NCBI GenBank assembly: GCA_018292915.2
Contig: JACVVK020000033.1
Coordinates: 1,418,001-1,482,000 of the forward strand
Source: Batillaria attramentaria
Taxonomy: Eukaryota > Mollusca > Gastropoda > Batillariidae
Reading direction: 5' to 3'
Length of the DNA stretch: 64,000 nucleotides
Under the pieces are notes generated by a model that saw only the letters and a program-made list of their open reading frames with translations, made no database searches and was not told the origin of the DNA. Below are positions 10,678-23,700 of this stretch, in pieces (the stretch's first letter is position 1; each line of letters opens with the position of its first letter). A program made the translations under genes and the position numbers.

Positions 10678-13600
10678 TCAGGATCCTGAACCAAACACTG
10701 ATTCTGCAATGGCCAGCTGTCCAATTTCTTTAAGAGCGTCCCTCAGTACAGATGCAGTATTTTCTGGATCAGAATCCTGCACAAACAAAATTCATAAACA
10801 TGTACACACTGATAGAGAAAGACACGCCTGCTGAAATGTGTACATTGATTGACAGCACATACTGTACAAGGTTGATGATGAAATGGAGGTGATGCCAAAT
10901 ATTCATCAACTGAAAGAAGCGACACACTTCAATCATCTTAATTCCTATACTGAAAGGGACTTCATGGATATTAAACCCATGATGCCTAAGCCCTTTCTAC
11001 CCAATGACACCAGATGCCCAGGGCACTCACCTGCCATAAGAAGATCATCTTGACACCTGGAAGCCCTGTCTCCGTGTCGGGCAGTTCCTCAAAGTCAGAG
11101 ATATCCTCGCCTGAGTAACCCAGCTCCGTGGCCAGCTTCTTCCAGTTGTCACCCAGCTGCTGGGCAACCGCTACGTACTGGTCTTTGGTGATCACCTCGT
11201 TCACCTCTTCTTTGTCTGAAACGCGTTGAGACGGAAAGGTTTGTATTACGTCAACCTGACATTTATGAGGCAAGAGATTTAAGAGGTTTGTTGTAAGTTC
11301 ATTTGACGATTTAAAAAGAAGTGGACAGCGCAAAAAAAGGGATGGCAGTTCATGTAACAGTGTGTTAACTCTACAGGCTACATGCTGGTTGAGGAAAAAC
11401 TGGTTCATGCTACTATCAGACTCTGTGTAAAGTAGCCGATCCACACCTGCCATATCCTATTGATTCCAAAAAACTGCTTCCACCACGCAAAAAGGCCACC
11501 AAAGAAATGTACGTACATGTACTCACTACTCTCGGCAAACAGCCTTGTGCAAAGCTTTTGCTCTCCAAAGTCGAGTGTTGGTGTGTTTTCTGCTTTGTCA
11601 CGTTTATGTATCAGACTACGTGTACTTGGTCTTCTTACATGAATGAGAGGGTAGACATGGTCATTAGGATCCTATGAGTTAGTAACAACAGACCACGCTG
11701 CAAAATTATACCCAATTCATGGGGTTCTATCTAAAATTAGTCTGAAAACACACAATACTGAAAGTACCCTTCACCAGTTTATTGAGTATTTGTAGTAACA
11801 CTTGTACCACTTGTACAGACATGCAAGAGCATGGTGTACTCACTTTGCTCCTGTTCCTCTGTATTGTCCTCCTCCTCTGGCGTTTCCTTCATTGCTTCTT
11901 CCTCATCTTCACCAACTTCTGTCTTCATCTCCTCTGTCCCATTAGCCTGAAAAACCAAGGATTATTTTAACAATCAAAGCACTAGGTCTTGGGCACACAA
12001 TTATAAACACAAGTGCGCACACAGACTAACAAATTATTAGAGCACAAAGAATAATCAACTTGCTGACTTTTGGCAACTCAAGTGGTTTGTTAGGTTAGTG
12101 GATCAAAAACTTGTTTTAACTGCTTTATCGTTGGACTTGCTCTGTTTTATGTGGCCTTATGGATGTGCTGACTGGACATCAAGTCTTGTCCTGCAATATT
12201 GTGTGACATCAAAGTCGTGGAAAGCACCATGCTCTGCAATTTTTGTCACAAAATGGGGTTCAAAGGACATGCAGAAACAGACTTACCGGCATTTCTTTGG
12301 CCACTTTGGAGATCATCTGTTCCAAGTAGGTGGACACGGGAATGGCCGGCTGATTGGTGTGCAGGAAGAAGTGGGGGGAGCGGCGTGCCAGGAGCCGCAG
12401 CGCTCGCCACTGGAAGTTCTGATTGTTGATGTCTCTGCGAGAGAAGGGTCAAGGTAAACTTGTGCAGCAGAGCACCGATTCAACTAAAGCTGATGAGAAA
12501 AATTTTGACCAAGCTAAAATAGATTTCTAGACACAAATCTCGTCTTATGGGAAGGACCTTTTTGCCCCCCAAAATTACGATTTCCTTAAAAAAGGGGAAA
12601 ACAGGGAAGGACTGAAAGTGACCACAGGTATCACTATACACAATTACAACAGCAGAGTGAATATGCACCAACTACGAGTGTCCCCCACGAGCAAGAATGA
12701 ACTTTCTAAGGACTTACTTGTACTGATCTTCCACCATAGCCTCTGGGTCGTTCTGCTCTATTGCATTGGCGAAGAATTCCTCCAATGTTGGTGTGAACTC
12801 CCTATAAAAACAGAAAACCATGGATTTCAAAGCACATTCTTTTAGTCTGGGCCTGACAGTATCCATTCAATCACAGGGTAAACAAACCACTGGTCAATTT
12901 TCAATTGCTAAACTATAAAATGAGATCATTTCACTATCAAATACAAAAGGCAGAAGAAGGATATAACATCAGTGCAAAGCCACTGGCTATGAAGGGTGAC
13001 TGACCGTTTTTCGGAACGGCAGGCGTCCATGTTGTCTGGGTTCAGGTTCCAGAGGCGAGTAAGCTCTGCACTGCCCATCTTGATCAGCTTACCTCCCCCT
13101 ACCTGCAAATCCTCCCCGATCCTCCTTCGCTTTGGCCTGCAACCAAAAATTATTTGTGCTACATCTCTGTAGAAAAACAAAACCACCACCAAAAAGTTGA
13201 AACTTTTACTTATGATTGGTCACCTGCGCACACTGAACTAAGGTAAATCTATCTCTTCCTTCCTCCTCCAAAGAACAGTTTTTTAAAAAGTTTAAAAAAA
13301 AATAAAAAAGTTTCAGAAATGTTACCAAATTTTGAAGTGAGACACAGGGCGAAAGCGAATCTTTCAAATAAGCAGACATATCTGTAGTTGGTAGGTTTTG
13401 GTAACATAATAAATGGCAATACGTTATCTGTGTGCTTACCGTCCTTTGGGTTTAGGAGCATCCTTGGGTTTTTCCCTCTCAAAGCTGGGGCAACCCTCAT
13501 TCTTCCAGTTGTTCCAGCTCTCCTCCCTTTGTAACACATGCTGTGAAACAAATATGTAACATTCCATGTACTGGCAGTGAAGATCTAAACTGTAAAGTGG

Positions 13601-16600
13601 TGCAAAAACAGAAGTAGGGAAAAACACCAGTGACAAGGGGGTGGTTAAGCTTCCACCTAAGGGATCAGGTTTCCCCTTGTGTGCAGGAAACTGGCTGGGG
13701 ATAATTTCTCACCTGATTAACTCAACGTTAGGTGAACTCAGTTTTCAGTGTCTGTCTTGCTTTCAGGTAGGTACACAAGCATACATAATAAAATGCAACT
13801 GGACAATACAAGTACCAGTACTAATACAAATGACCACCATATTATTGTTCTAAGGTTTAATGCACAAAATAGCAGTTTCAACAACAATCCGCACTGGAAA
13901 ATGATTATGACAGATGACTCACTTTGACAGTGTCTGCAAATTTGTCCCCACCAGGTGGGGTTTCTCTAATCAGCTGATACACACGTTCCTCTGCATTCTT
14001 CACCCACTGTGTTTGTTCCTCGGTCAAGGACTGTGCAGCGCTGAAAGATCAAAAGGCAAACCTTCCTGTTACAAGCACATGTATTTATTTGGCCCCAGTC
14101 GGTATGCGAACTCACGACCCAAGCATTGGAAGTCCAACACTCTACCATTTGGCTATCCCGGTTCCCTGTGAAAAAGAAAAAGTAATCATGCACACTAAAC
14201 ACATGACAAAAAAAAACAACAAAAAACAAAAACAAAAAAAAACACACACAGCCAAGGGATAGGATGGAAACTAAAGATAAACACTTGACATCAGATGTTA
14301 GAGATATCTGACCTTTTGAACCTGACCGTGGACGTGAGGTATTGGAAGAGGATGAGGAACTGCACCAGAACGTAACGTCTGAAGTTGCTGTCTGACAACT
14401 GGAGGTCCAGCAGCTGCAATATGGAAATACAAAACACATTTCATACTGCACACAGAGATTTCCTGTTCTTTCAGTTCTCTTCCCAACACCCCATGTACTC
14501 TAGGATTGGGCCACTATGTGATATATCTGGCAAAAGTAACAACTGCTTCAAAGGAAAGAATATTCTGCCTGTATGCACCATTGGATAGGTGTGGAGATTT
14601 CCAGTCATGCACTGGAGAGAAGACGGATACTGACAATTGCTGGGCATTGGGAGTAGGTTCCTTGTTCCAAACTGTGTTAGATGTGAGAATGAAGAAATGG
14701 TTGGATGAAGTGTTTTCTTGTAGCGTGTGTGTGTGTGTGTGGGGGGGGGGGGGGGGTCTTAAAAGAGGAACCACTGAATATCAGAAAAACCAAACAAGTT
14801 TTTTTTTTTCTTTCTGGTATCACCATGCGGTTTAAACAGATGCTTTCAGTCCTGACTCAAAAAAACAAAAACCAACAAACAATGAAAGCATTAGATACAT
14901 CAGCAAAGGTACCTTTTCACTGGTGAGGTATTTTGCAAAGAAATTCTGCGACTGATCGTCCCGTCTAGCTAGTTTCTTTCTCTGGGACATCAGGTCATCC
15001 AACTTGCAGCTGGAGAAGGCACTCAGGACTTCATCAGAGTACTGTAGTAACATCAAATGCAAGCATCTTAATGTACCATGCACAAAGATTTCCCCATGTT
15101 GGTTCTCATCCCACTGAATCTCTTTCTGTTCAATACCTAAAAAGTTTGGTACAGTGAGGCGTCATTCTCACTCAAGCTTGCTTTCTTTTGTATTTCTAAT
15201 GCTCTTGTGAATAGACATAGTGTTTACTATGCTTCCAGTCCTGTATACTTAGGCAGTGTAGTAGGTAGTTTGGCAAATGTATGTTTTTGTTGAAGAGTAA
15301 CACATGTAGCTTTGACTATATAAATATTCTTTACCATTGCAAACGCCCGCCACGCAGCTTTGTCATAGCACTGCACTGGTTTCCTGAAATAGTCTTGCAG
15401 GGACCAGAACTTTCGGTACAGGTTGTAGTCAATCAGTATAGACCTGGGGATGGAGCACAGCAAAATTAGAATTACTGCTAAGAAAAAAAAAAAAAAAGAG
15501 GAGAAAGAAAAAGTATAAGATAAAAGAATAATACACCCCATTTACTGTAAATAGTTCCTGCTGTTTTCAATCATTTTGTGTTTTGAAAATCTGTCCCCAG
15601 TCATGTAGTGCTAGGGCTGTATGAATAAGTGAAGAGACATTTCTTTATAATTATTGATACATACATGTGTATATATATGCTGTGCTATTGAATTGATTTT
15701 TTCCCACTAAAGACTAGTAGTTTCTTTCTTTGTTTCTTTGGCAATGACTGCTGCTCACAGTGCTAGACCTTAAACTTACACAGACATGGGGGTCAACTGG
15801 TTTCATAATCACAACTTGTACAAACATCACAACATTTTGTTGTTGTTGTTGTTCTTGTGCAATGTACACTGAGTGAATGGGTTGTTTTATTTTCTTTGTT
15901 TCTTCCTTTTTTTTTTCTTTTTTTTTTACTTCGTTATTAGACTGTAAAGTGCCTAGAGCTCACTCCCCGGGGACAGGCGCCTTATAAGTATTATTATTAT
16001 TAACCCCCTCCTCACACACACACACACATCAGGACAATTCACACATACGGTGTGTCTTCAGTTTCTCCATCTTCTACGTCCATCTTCTCTTGTTTGACAG
16101 TAGGTTCTGACTGCAAATACAAAGTACACACACACACACACTCTGTTGTAAAATTTGCAAGAATACCCTCAACATAAAGGATAAGAGTTTGTTGCAATAT
16201 CATGCTTTTCAAGCACAGGCCTGGGGTTAACAGTCTCCTGTTTAAAAACTCTGTCACCATTTGAAAGAACTTTCCACCAGGAAGGCAGGTTTTGATTTTC
16301 AGCTTGCTTGTAACCACAGAACACTGTACGTCTACATTATGCCCCCCCCCCCCCCCCAAAAAAGAAAAAAAAAATCCCCAAAGAAAACAAACAACAAAAC
16401 GAATCCCAAAAAGCAAGATACTTACACTATTCTGTGAAGCAAACACTGTGACATTTTCAAGGTTGAACTGGCTCATCAAGTTCAAAGCTGAGGACAAAAA
16501 CAAAAATCAATACACATGAACAAAGAACAAAAGAACAATCCTTCAAGGGAAAGCAGTTGCCAAGGAAAATGCATACATGTACAGGGAAACTTATCAGTTT

Positions 16601-19600
16601 ATAATCTGTTATCTAGGGATGGTAATCTGTTATCTAGGGATGGCATTCAATAGGTAACATTTATCTATACATGCGATGTTGTGTATAAGTCTCTAAAACC
16701 CCAATACTTCACAAATCTGTTTGCGGTCACCAGTACTGGCTTCTTTACCTGATTTTTCTGAAAGTGGGAACAGTCTGGACAGGAAAAGCTGTATCCGGCC
16801 ACAGAAGACTGTATTCTGGGATTTAGACAACCGCCGAATGAGATCTGCACAAACAAAACATCAGACTACACAATGCACACACAAACAAATGTCCCCGGCA
16901 TAATTATGTCCACACATTCATCACTTGTAACTGTGTGGTTTCCCCTTCCCACGTTTCAGGAGCTGGGAAAGCCAAGCTGGTAGAGTGGACTATCACTGCT
17001 CATGTCATGAGTTTGGTTCCCTACATGAAACCCAAACTGTGGCGGCTTTTTTCCTTAAGGCCCCAGTCTTTGATATCAAAATAGTGTGCTGGTAAAGGAC
17101 CCAACTAGCCAATCTACTAGTCTAGTAGTTGTACTATCCAATCCTTCATAGTTCAAGATGGTGAGTGAGTCATTTAAAAATGCTACAGTTAAAGGATGCT
17201 GGTGGAATATATATTCATATCAGAGTATATTTGCAGCTTTTTATGTCTTACATGTATACGGAACACTAACAGATTTACACTTACCGTTGCACATTCTCAA
17301 CAGGTAATTCTTTCCAGCATCAAAGAACGTGTCCTGTAGAATAAAGAAGAAGAAAAAAAAAGAAGTAAACAACATGCAGATTCACTACAAGTCAGATCTA
17401 GACTACAACAAAGTCAAAGTAGAATGCACTTCATGCACTTGAAGTTGAAGAAATGAGAAAAATTAAATAAAAATCACAAAAATCAACTCCTTGTTAAGTT
17501 GTATGACGGATGCAAGCATTTTACACCAAATTTCATTTCTAACCCAATTTAAAAATTGGTAGATGAATCAAATCAGTTGCTAAACAAAGCAGGCATGTTA
17601 TATGCACACTGGAAATAAACCTAACGGTATCTTGATCACTTACTGATTTCCATGTTGTGACACGATCTTCTACAAAATCAAACATTTCCTCGCAATCTTC
17701 CAGCACCATCATGTCAAACACATCAGCAAGCATCAGGAATGGTGTAGAAGCTGAGCACAGCTCTGCAGATGCATACAGAATGTCCAGGACCATTACAAAC
17801 ATGACTTTAGATAACTGGAAATTCAGCAAACCACATGTATGCACTCGTTACCAATGCAAGAAGTTGCCAAATTTGTCACAACACTTTAATTTGTTTACAG
17901 TTTGCTAAGTAGTAACACTAGAGGGAACCTGTCTACCCGGAGGATGCACTGAGGGACAGACACAGAAATGTGGCTCTTTTACTCATGTAGATCTATAAAT
18001 CCACAGACATTACAAAATACAAGGCTGCAGTACCCTCAACTACCATTGCCTTCTTCTGTCTGTTTCCACCAATATGTCAACCTCTATAACTGTGCTGAAA
18101 GTTGATGTTAACTGTTATCAGAACAGAGGACAGGAAAGTAGATTCACAGAACTTTCCAACTCTTGCAAGCCACCCCCAGTTTTAAATGTATCTGCTCTGG
18201 AAATGGAATCATGAAAGTATGAGCACAACCTTAACTTTAGCATTCCTCACCTTTCATGACAGCTTCAACTGCTAGCCCAATGACTTGCTTAAACATGGCA
18301 CATCCTTGATCAAACACCTGACAACAACAACAACAACAAAAAACAACAGCTGAACAGCACACACATCACTATTCTACAGGTACACACACAGCAGGTAAAT
18401 GCAGTTTAACTTTGGTATGGAATCGGTTTGTATGTGCTCATGTACATGTGACAAGTTTGTAATGATCAGCTCATCACATAATATTTACTGCTCATGCTGG
18501 TTTAGTTGTGGACAAAATTCCTACAGAATTCCTTGCTGCTTCCGGACAGAGATAATGAGACAGGTCTCAGAGTGGGTCTGAATGTAAAGTCACTGATCAG
18601 TTACTTGGAGTTGGACATGCACATGTATACATGTATCTCCACTTGACAAGAGTAGGTCGACAAGACCACCAAACTATCCCGTACATGTAAATATTACTGG
18701 CAACTACAATCATCTGGCACATGTATGCATGTATGTACTGACCACCATTTTTCGAAGGACATCTCTCATGGCTTGGTCAAGAGCTGCTTTCTTTTCTGGC
18801 TCACTGTGAAACAGACAATAAGTTTTGTTACTGTTAGTAAACTATAACTTGTTTCTCCCCCTCCCCCCTCCCAATTCTAGTCCATATACACAGTACCTTA
18901 GTTGTCCTCAGGAACTGGCATACATGTATGTATACCAGCTCCATCACAATCTTCCTTTCAAGTTTCATTTGTTGAAGATCAGGTAAGTTCAGGACATCAT
19001 ATCCCACAGCATGCACGAAATAAGGCAAATTCGATCAAACATAAACTATTGCTCTGCAAAGAGGCACACACAATATGGTGATGTGGACTGAGGCTATATC
19101 CCACAATAATAAAAATGAGGAAAAGAATCATTACAGTTCTTGGCCATACATCAGTTTTTGTTATTGACAATAACTTGAGCATGTGCTCAAAGACTTACTT
19201 TCCACAGTAAGATTCAGCATAGCTGAAGCACTGGGAAGGATCTGCCTGATCGACTGCCTTTTGTACAGCATCCTGAAAATTATAGGTAACATCAAGTGCA
19301 GTATGCTGGTGTCTGAGCATAATTAGGCCCACATGAAAAGAACAATAATTAATATGATGAACAGTTGCCCAGCTAGAAGGGAATGAAAACAAAATCAACC
19401 ATACTGCACATGTCAGTGATGTGGAAAAAAGTCACCAGAAACGTGAACTATGTTGCCTTGACTGCAAACTGAAATCAGCTCCATTCTTCAAAGGGTGAAG
19501 TCCAAGTGAATAAAATGTCTGGCTACGGTATGTAAAAATTGAATCAACGTGTACCATTTTTCTGTACATCACTACATGTCTTTCTAAGGACAATCAAACA

Positions 19601-19910
19601 AAACTAAGGACAGCATCTGACAGTAGGCTTAACTCACTGCCTTATAAGAGGCTGTCTGACACAAGTTTTCGGTGGGGAAAAAGATAGCAGAAAGACTCAA
19701 ACTGAAAGAGCATTGTGTACATGTATACAGACCCAGACTAGTGAACGAACACCGGTAAACATCGAGAATATTTTATGGGCCTAGGACGCATTTTTTCTTT
19801 CATTTATCTTAAACGTTTCAATGCGAGTTCTGCATTAATGCCTACTGGTGATATATAAACAAAAATCACACCTGAAAAGCTTCACAAGCAGCCGGGAAAT
19901 CGAACTCCAT
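10678..19910 (-). CDS. THOC1: THO complex subunit 1, 20 exons, complete
   Basis: Exons in transcript order: 19872-19910, 19199-19272, 18743-18803, 18251-18317, 17644-17762, 17285-17333, 16749-16844, 16426-16487, 16049-16110, 15335-15443, 14913-15041, 14313-14413, 13923-14040, 13440-13540, 13005-13136, 12718-12801, 12287-12434, 11844-11946, 11031-11215, 10678-10776. All phases join, giving 645 residues (human 657). It starts [13 protein letters not shown]. Diagnostic blocks follow human THOC1: [69 protein letters not shown], then an acidic linker (exon 18) and a C-terminal death domain (exon 19; [18 protein letters not shown], including the conserved Trp). The family couples transcription elongation to mRNA export in the nucleus as part of TREX. 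It is divergent with SLC35B3, and several introns carry SINE pieces. Confidence 0.97.
14085..14172 (-). mobile_element. tRNA-derived SINE head in THOC1 intron 12 (family 1, reverse)
   Basis: On the - strand it reads gatagccaaatggtagagtg (A-box type), ggacttccaatgc, then gtgagttcgcataccgac (B-box type) and tggggccaaat. The cloverleaf does not close well and the sequence runs on into the same body as the copy near 8560, so it is a SINE rather than a tRNA gene. Confidence 0.65.
15940..16003 (+). mobile_element. 3' tail of an L2/CR1-like non-LTR retrotransposon
   Basis: The sequence gactgtaaagtgcctagagc, followed by a cccggggacaggcgccttataagta block and (TTA/ATT)n, is the usual 3' terminus of mollusc L2-like elements. 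The fuller copy at 42975-44062 ends with the same kind of gggcgcc plus ATT tail. It lies in THOC1 intron 9, opposite to the gene. Confidence 0.55.
16955..17110 (+). mobile_element. tRNA-derived SINE in THOC1 intron 6 (family 1)
   Basis: Reads aagccaagctggtagagtgg, a tgagtttggttccct B-box-like segment, ggcggctttttt, ccccagtctttgatatca and gtgctggtaaaggacc, the same order as the copies at 8535 and 14085. It is antisense to THOC1. Diverged, no clear target duplication seen. Confidence 0.55.
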
Positions 19911-20787
19911 GGGGGCCGCCATCTTTCTTCAAGCTGCACACTTTCACGTGACGTTGTACGCATCCGGTGCCCGCACCAAGCCGTCATCGTGTTGGCAGGC
20001 TGTCGCAACGGGCCGACGGAGGGAAGACACGATCCTTCGTAGCGCAAACATGTACGCCTTTTCACCGGATAAGTTATTGATTGTAGCGGCTTACTTTTAG
20101 CGCAAACTTACTGCGTGAGGGGAATATTGAAAGCCAAGAACCGGTCCGACAGCAATCACCCTCTGTAACGCTCTGGGGGTGTGGATAAAGTTTTAGCTTT
20201 GTTAGTTGTTCAATTTTACCGAAAGGGAAAAACATGCTGGGTGAATATCCGCAGTGTCATGTTACTGAGTGAGGTAGAGTATTGAGAATTGAGGAAAGTT
20301 CTTAAACACTCTAAAATAAGCATCTGCATGGGATCATTATTCATGTCAAACATAAGAATCGGTAGTCGGATTAGCCTCCTAAGATCAAGTTATCGTGTTT
20401 TGTAAACTGCCCAGTCAGTGAATCGGTGACAGTTGCCACTTGTAACTGTCTTGTGTGAAGGTTTATGAATGAACAAAACCAGGTTTATGAATGAACAAAA
20501 CCAGCTTTATTGACTTTCACACGGCCTACAGAGCTCTTCAAGTGTACATTAGTGATTACACATCAAAACATGCATACTCATGCTTTTCCAATGGGAAAGG
20601 TTTTGTTTGTCCGCAAGCTGTCTTCCAGGTGCCCGTGGTATCTCTTTTGACCTGACATAATACGCAAAGTGGAAGAGCTCCATAGATCCAGACGTGTTCA
20701 TTCATGATCAAAATTGTACCTTTCCGGCCAGGCAAACTGGAAAGTGAGGCTGACCGGGCTACAGCTTCACTCTCACCTGTCACCAAC
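19911..20787. promoter_or_regulatory. Probable bidirectional promoter, THOC1 (-) / SLC35B3 (+)
   Basis: The start codons of THOC1 (19910, leftwards) and SLC35B3 (20788, rightwards) are 877 bp apart, head to head. The THOC1 side (19910-20040) is CpG-rich (gcatccggtgcccgc, cgtcatcgtg, gggccgacgg). No TATA box was seen. A 22-bp tandem duplication (gtttatgaatgaacaaaacc, twice) sits at 20460-20503. Promoter function is inferred from position and base composition. Confidence 0.55.
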
Positions 20788-23700
20788 ATGGCTCAATATA
20801 GCCAGCCTCATGATGGGATGCGGATGAAGGGTGTAAAGGATGGGGCAGTGAGCATCGTCATGGGAAATCCACGCTACTACACCATGGAACAGGACAGCTC
20901 CACACAGCAGCCAGTGCCACTTCTCTGCTTTGATCTCAGTCATTTGTCGCGGGCCTGGCAATTTGTGGTGCTGACGCTGGCTACCTTTGCATTCTACCTG
21001 GTGTATGGTTACATGCAGGTAGGATGTAGTTTGGATAGTGGCAAATTATTGAAGCAAAGTTTAAGTAGGAACAAAGGTTACTGCTGGAGCTCTGTTACTG
21101 TGCAGGGCATGCAAAAGTTGTGAAATGTTTTAAATTTAATTATGAAGAAGATTGGTGTGTGTGTTGGGGGGGGGGGGGGGTGGTGGTGCATGTGTGTGGA
21201 CCAAATCAAACAATTCACCACATAAATATATATCTTGTAACATTCATCATATGGTGGCCACACGTATGTGATCTCCCACAGTGAAACACAGCGAGTGCCA
21301 TCACTTGGGTTCATTGCTCCAGGCAGTGCAAAATGTGTCACACAGTCTACTGAGGTTAATTCAGGAGACAAAAATCTAGGGAAGATAGGCAGATACATCT
21401 AACATCATTACTGTTAATGTTATGCCTTGAGGCTTCAGAATGTGTGTTTGCAATACATACACATCTGGAGTACAAAGTGTAATGTATACATTTTGTATAG
21501 GATTGGGGGAGGGAGGGAGGTGGGATCTGGAGTACAAAGTGTAATGTATACATTTTGTATAGGATTGTGGCAGCAGAAGAAAAGGCTAAGTAAAGTTAAA
21601 AATTGTACAGGTCTGTATGTATGTCTTTCAAAAGTACAGAGACTAAAATAGAACTACATGTATTTATGGGTGTTGCAGGAACTGATTTTCAGGCTGGAGG
21701 GATTCAAGCCATTTGGCTGGTACTTGACTCTCGTACAGTTTGGCTGCTACATGATCATCGGTCTGGCAGAGCTACAGTTGCAAAGAGACAAAGTGCGAAA
21801 GTAAGAATCAGTGTGTGTGTGTAGTGGGGATGCAATTTTATTTTTTTTAAATTAATTAATTAATTTATTTATTTATTTTAATTTTTTTTTTTTGGGGGGG
21901 GGGGGGGGGGTGAGAGGGTGAAAGAAGGTGTGTGAATGCTTAAGTAAATGATTGCGCATAGATGCCAGTTACATGTAGTATGGATCGGCCGTAGTATTTG
22001 CCACATAACTCAAATGCGGAAATATGGTTTGGTTGCAAAAAATATAGAGGAGACAAATTTGAAATATTTCAAAAGGATCGTTAGGAAATTTATACAGCTG
22101 TGCATGTACCGATAACGATAGAATTAGTGGGAGTGCACCACCTTTTAGTTCTGATGGGAATATCACAAGTCACAGTGTGTCATACCAGTAAGAGTTGATA
22201 CGGACTGCTGTTCAGTTACAAATGGGCAGTTCTGCCTATAGTCAGCTCTGAAACTTGTACAGTTTTCTCTAGGCTAGACTTGCTTTGCGGTTTCACTTTT
22301 AGATGTGTGTGTGTGTGTGCATGTTTCCTGTTTATTTTATTTTCTTTGTGCATCAGAATACTGACAAGTGCCGAAAAATACAGACTTTTGTGTGAAATAG
22401 TACTGACAGACACTTTCGGGGGTTGGCACCTTTGAATGTACATACAGACATACATATGTACATTTTCACTCTTTTAGGATCCCCCTGAGGGATTACCTGT
22501 TGCTAGCGTTCTTGACAGTGGCTACGATGGGCCTGTCAAATACTTCAGTGGGTTACCTCAACTACCCCACACAGGTCATCTTCAAGTGCTGCAAACTTAT
22601 ACCGGTTCTCATCGGTGGCATTCTCATTCAGGGTGGGTATATCTATCTCTCTTGTGTTGCAGTGTACTTACTTGGCTGCCAGGGTAGATACCTGCATGAG
22701 GGAGCCTTGTGTCCATGGACCTTTCCAAAATTAACAGGGGATTTGGGATCCAGGTTATGTGGATAACAGTGGTTAAGGCGTCCGCTACGGATTCTTAGGC
22801 TACTGCAGATCCTAGGGTGCAGGTTCCAGTCCCCAGTGAGCAGGAATTTGATTGGAGTTATCCTTACTAAATCAGGTCAAGTTCAAAATGTGCGGATTGA
22901 TTGATAATGCCTGTCCCACCTTTGTGTACACACGCACGCACAATATCAAGTGTGCACACTAAAGATCCCATGCCAAATGGGAGGGGCCACAGAATGGAAA
23001 ACAATCACACACCATGCATGCAGAGGGGGAAAAAATGGGTGGCGCTGCAGGCCGAAGCACACAAATACACAGGGCCTCAAAATGCCTGCATATTCTCTAT
23101 TAGCCTCGGGCATCAAAGTCACACCTATGCTTCAATCTAGAAACAATTACTACCATGAACAGACCAAAGGCACACACCTGACATGAGTTTTAAAAAATTT
23201 GAATGTCTCCTTTCCGCTTGGCCTCACTGGAGTAATGAACGACTACTTTCGCTTGAGGCCAGAGAGGCAGTTCACAGAAATCTGCTTGTGTCACTTGTGC
23301 TCAACCTCTGTGCAAGAAGTCCCAGCTTCACTGGCAGCTCGCCTCGTTTTGAGACCGCCTGGCAAACACCTTGACCTACATAACACAAAATTATCGAAAA
23401 TCACGCTTTTTCATGACACCAAAAATCACTACAGGCTGGTACACTCGCCAAACAGGGTACCTCAAATACACACTGCACATGATCCCAAGGTCAGTTTGTG
23501 TCCTTGTGCTTACACTATGGTGACACCCTCCCCTTGGGGGAGCAACCCAAGTTTCCCAGCAGTGCGATAATAAAGAGTGTAGAGTTTAGAACTAAAAATA
23601 AATAAAGACCTTAGTAACTGTTGCCAGGGCCCACAGCTGGAGCAGTAGTTTGTCACCAGTGTGCCGTAAGTGTGTTGGAAGACATGTTGCATATGATGGC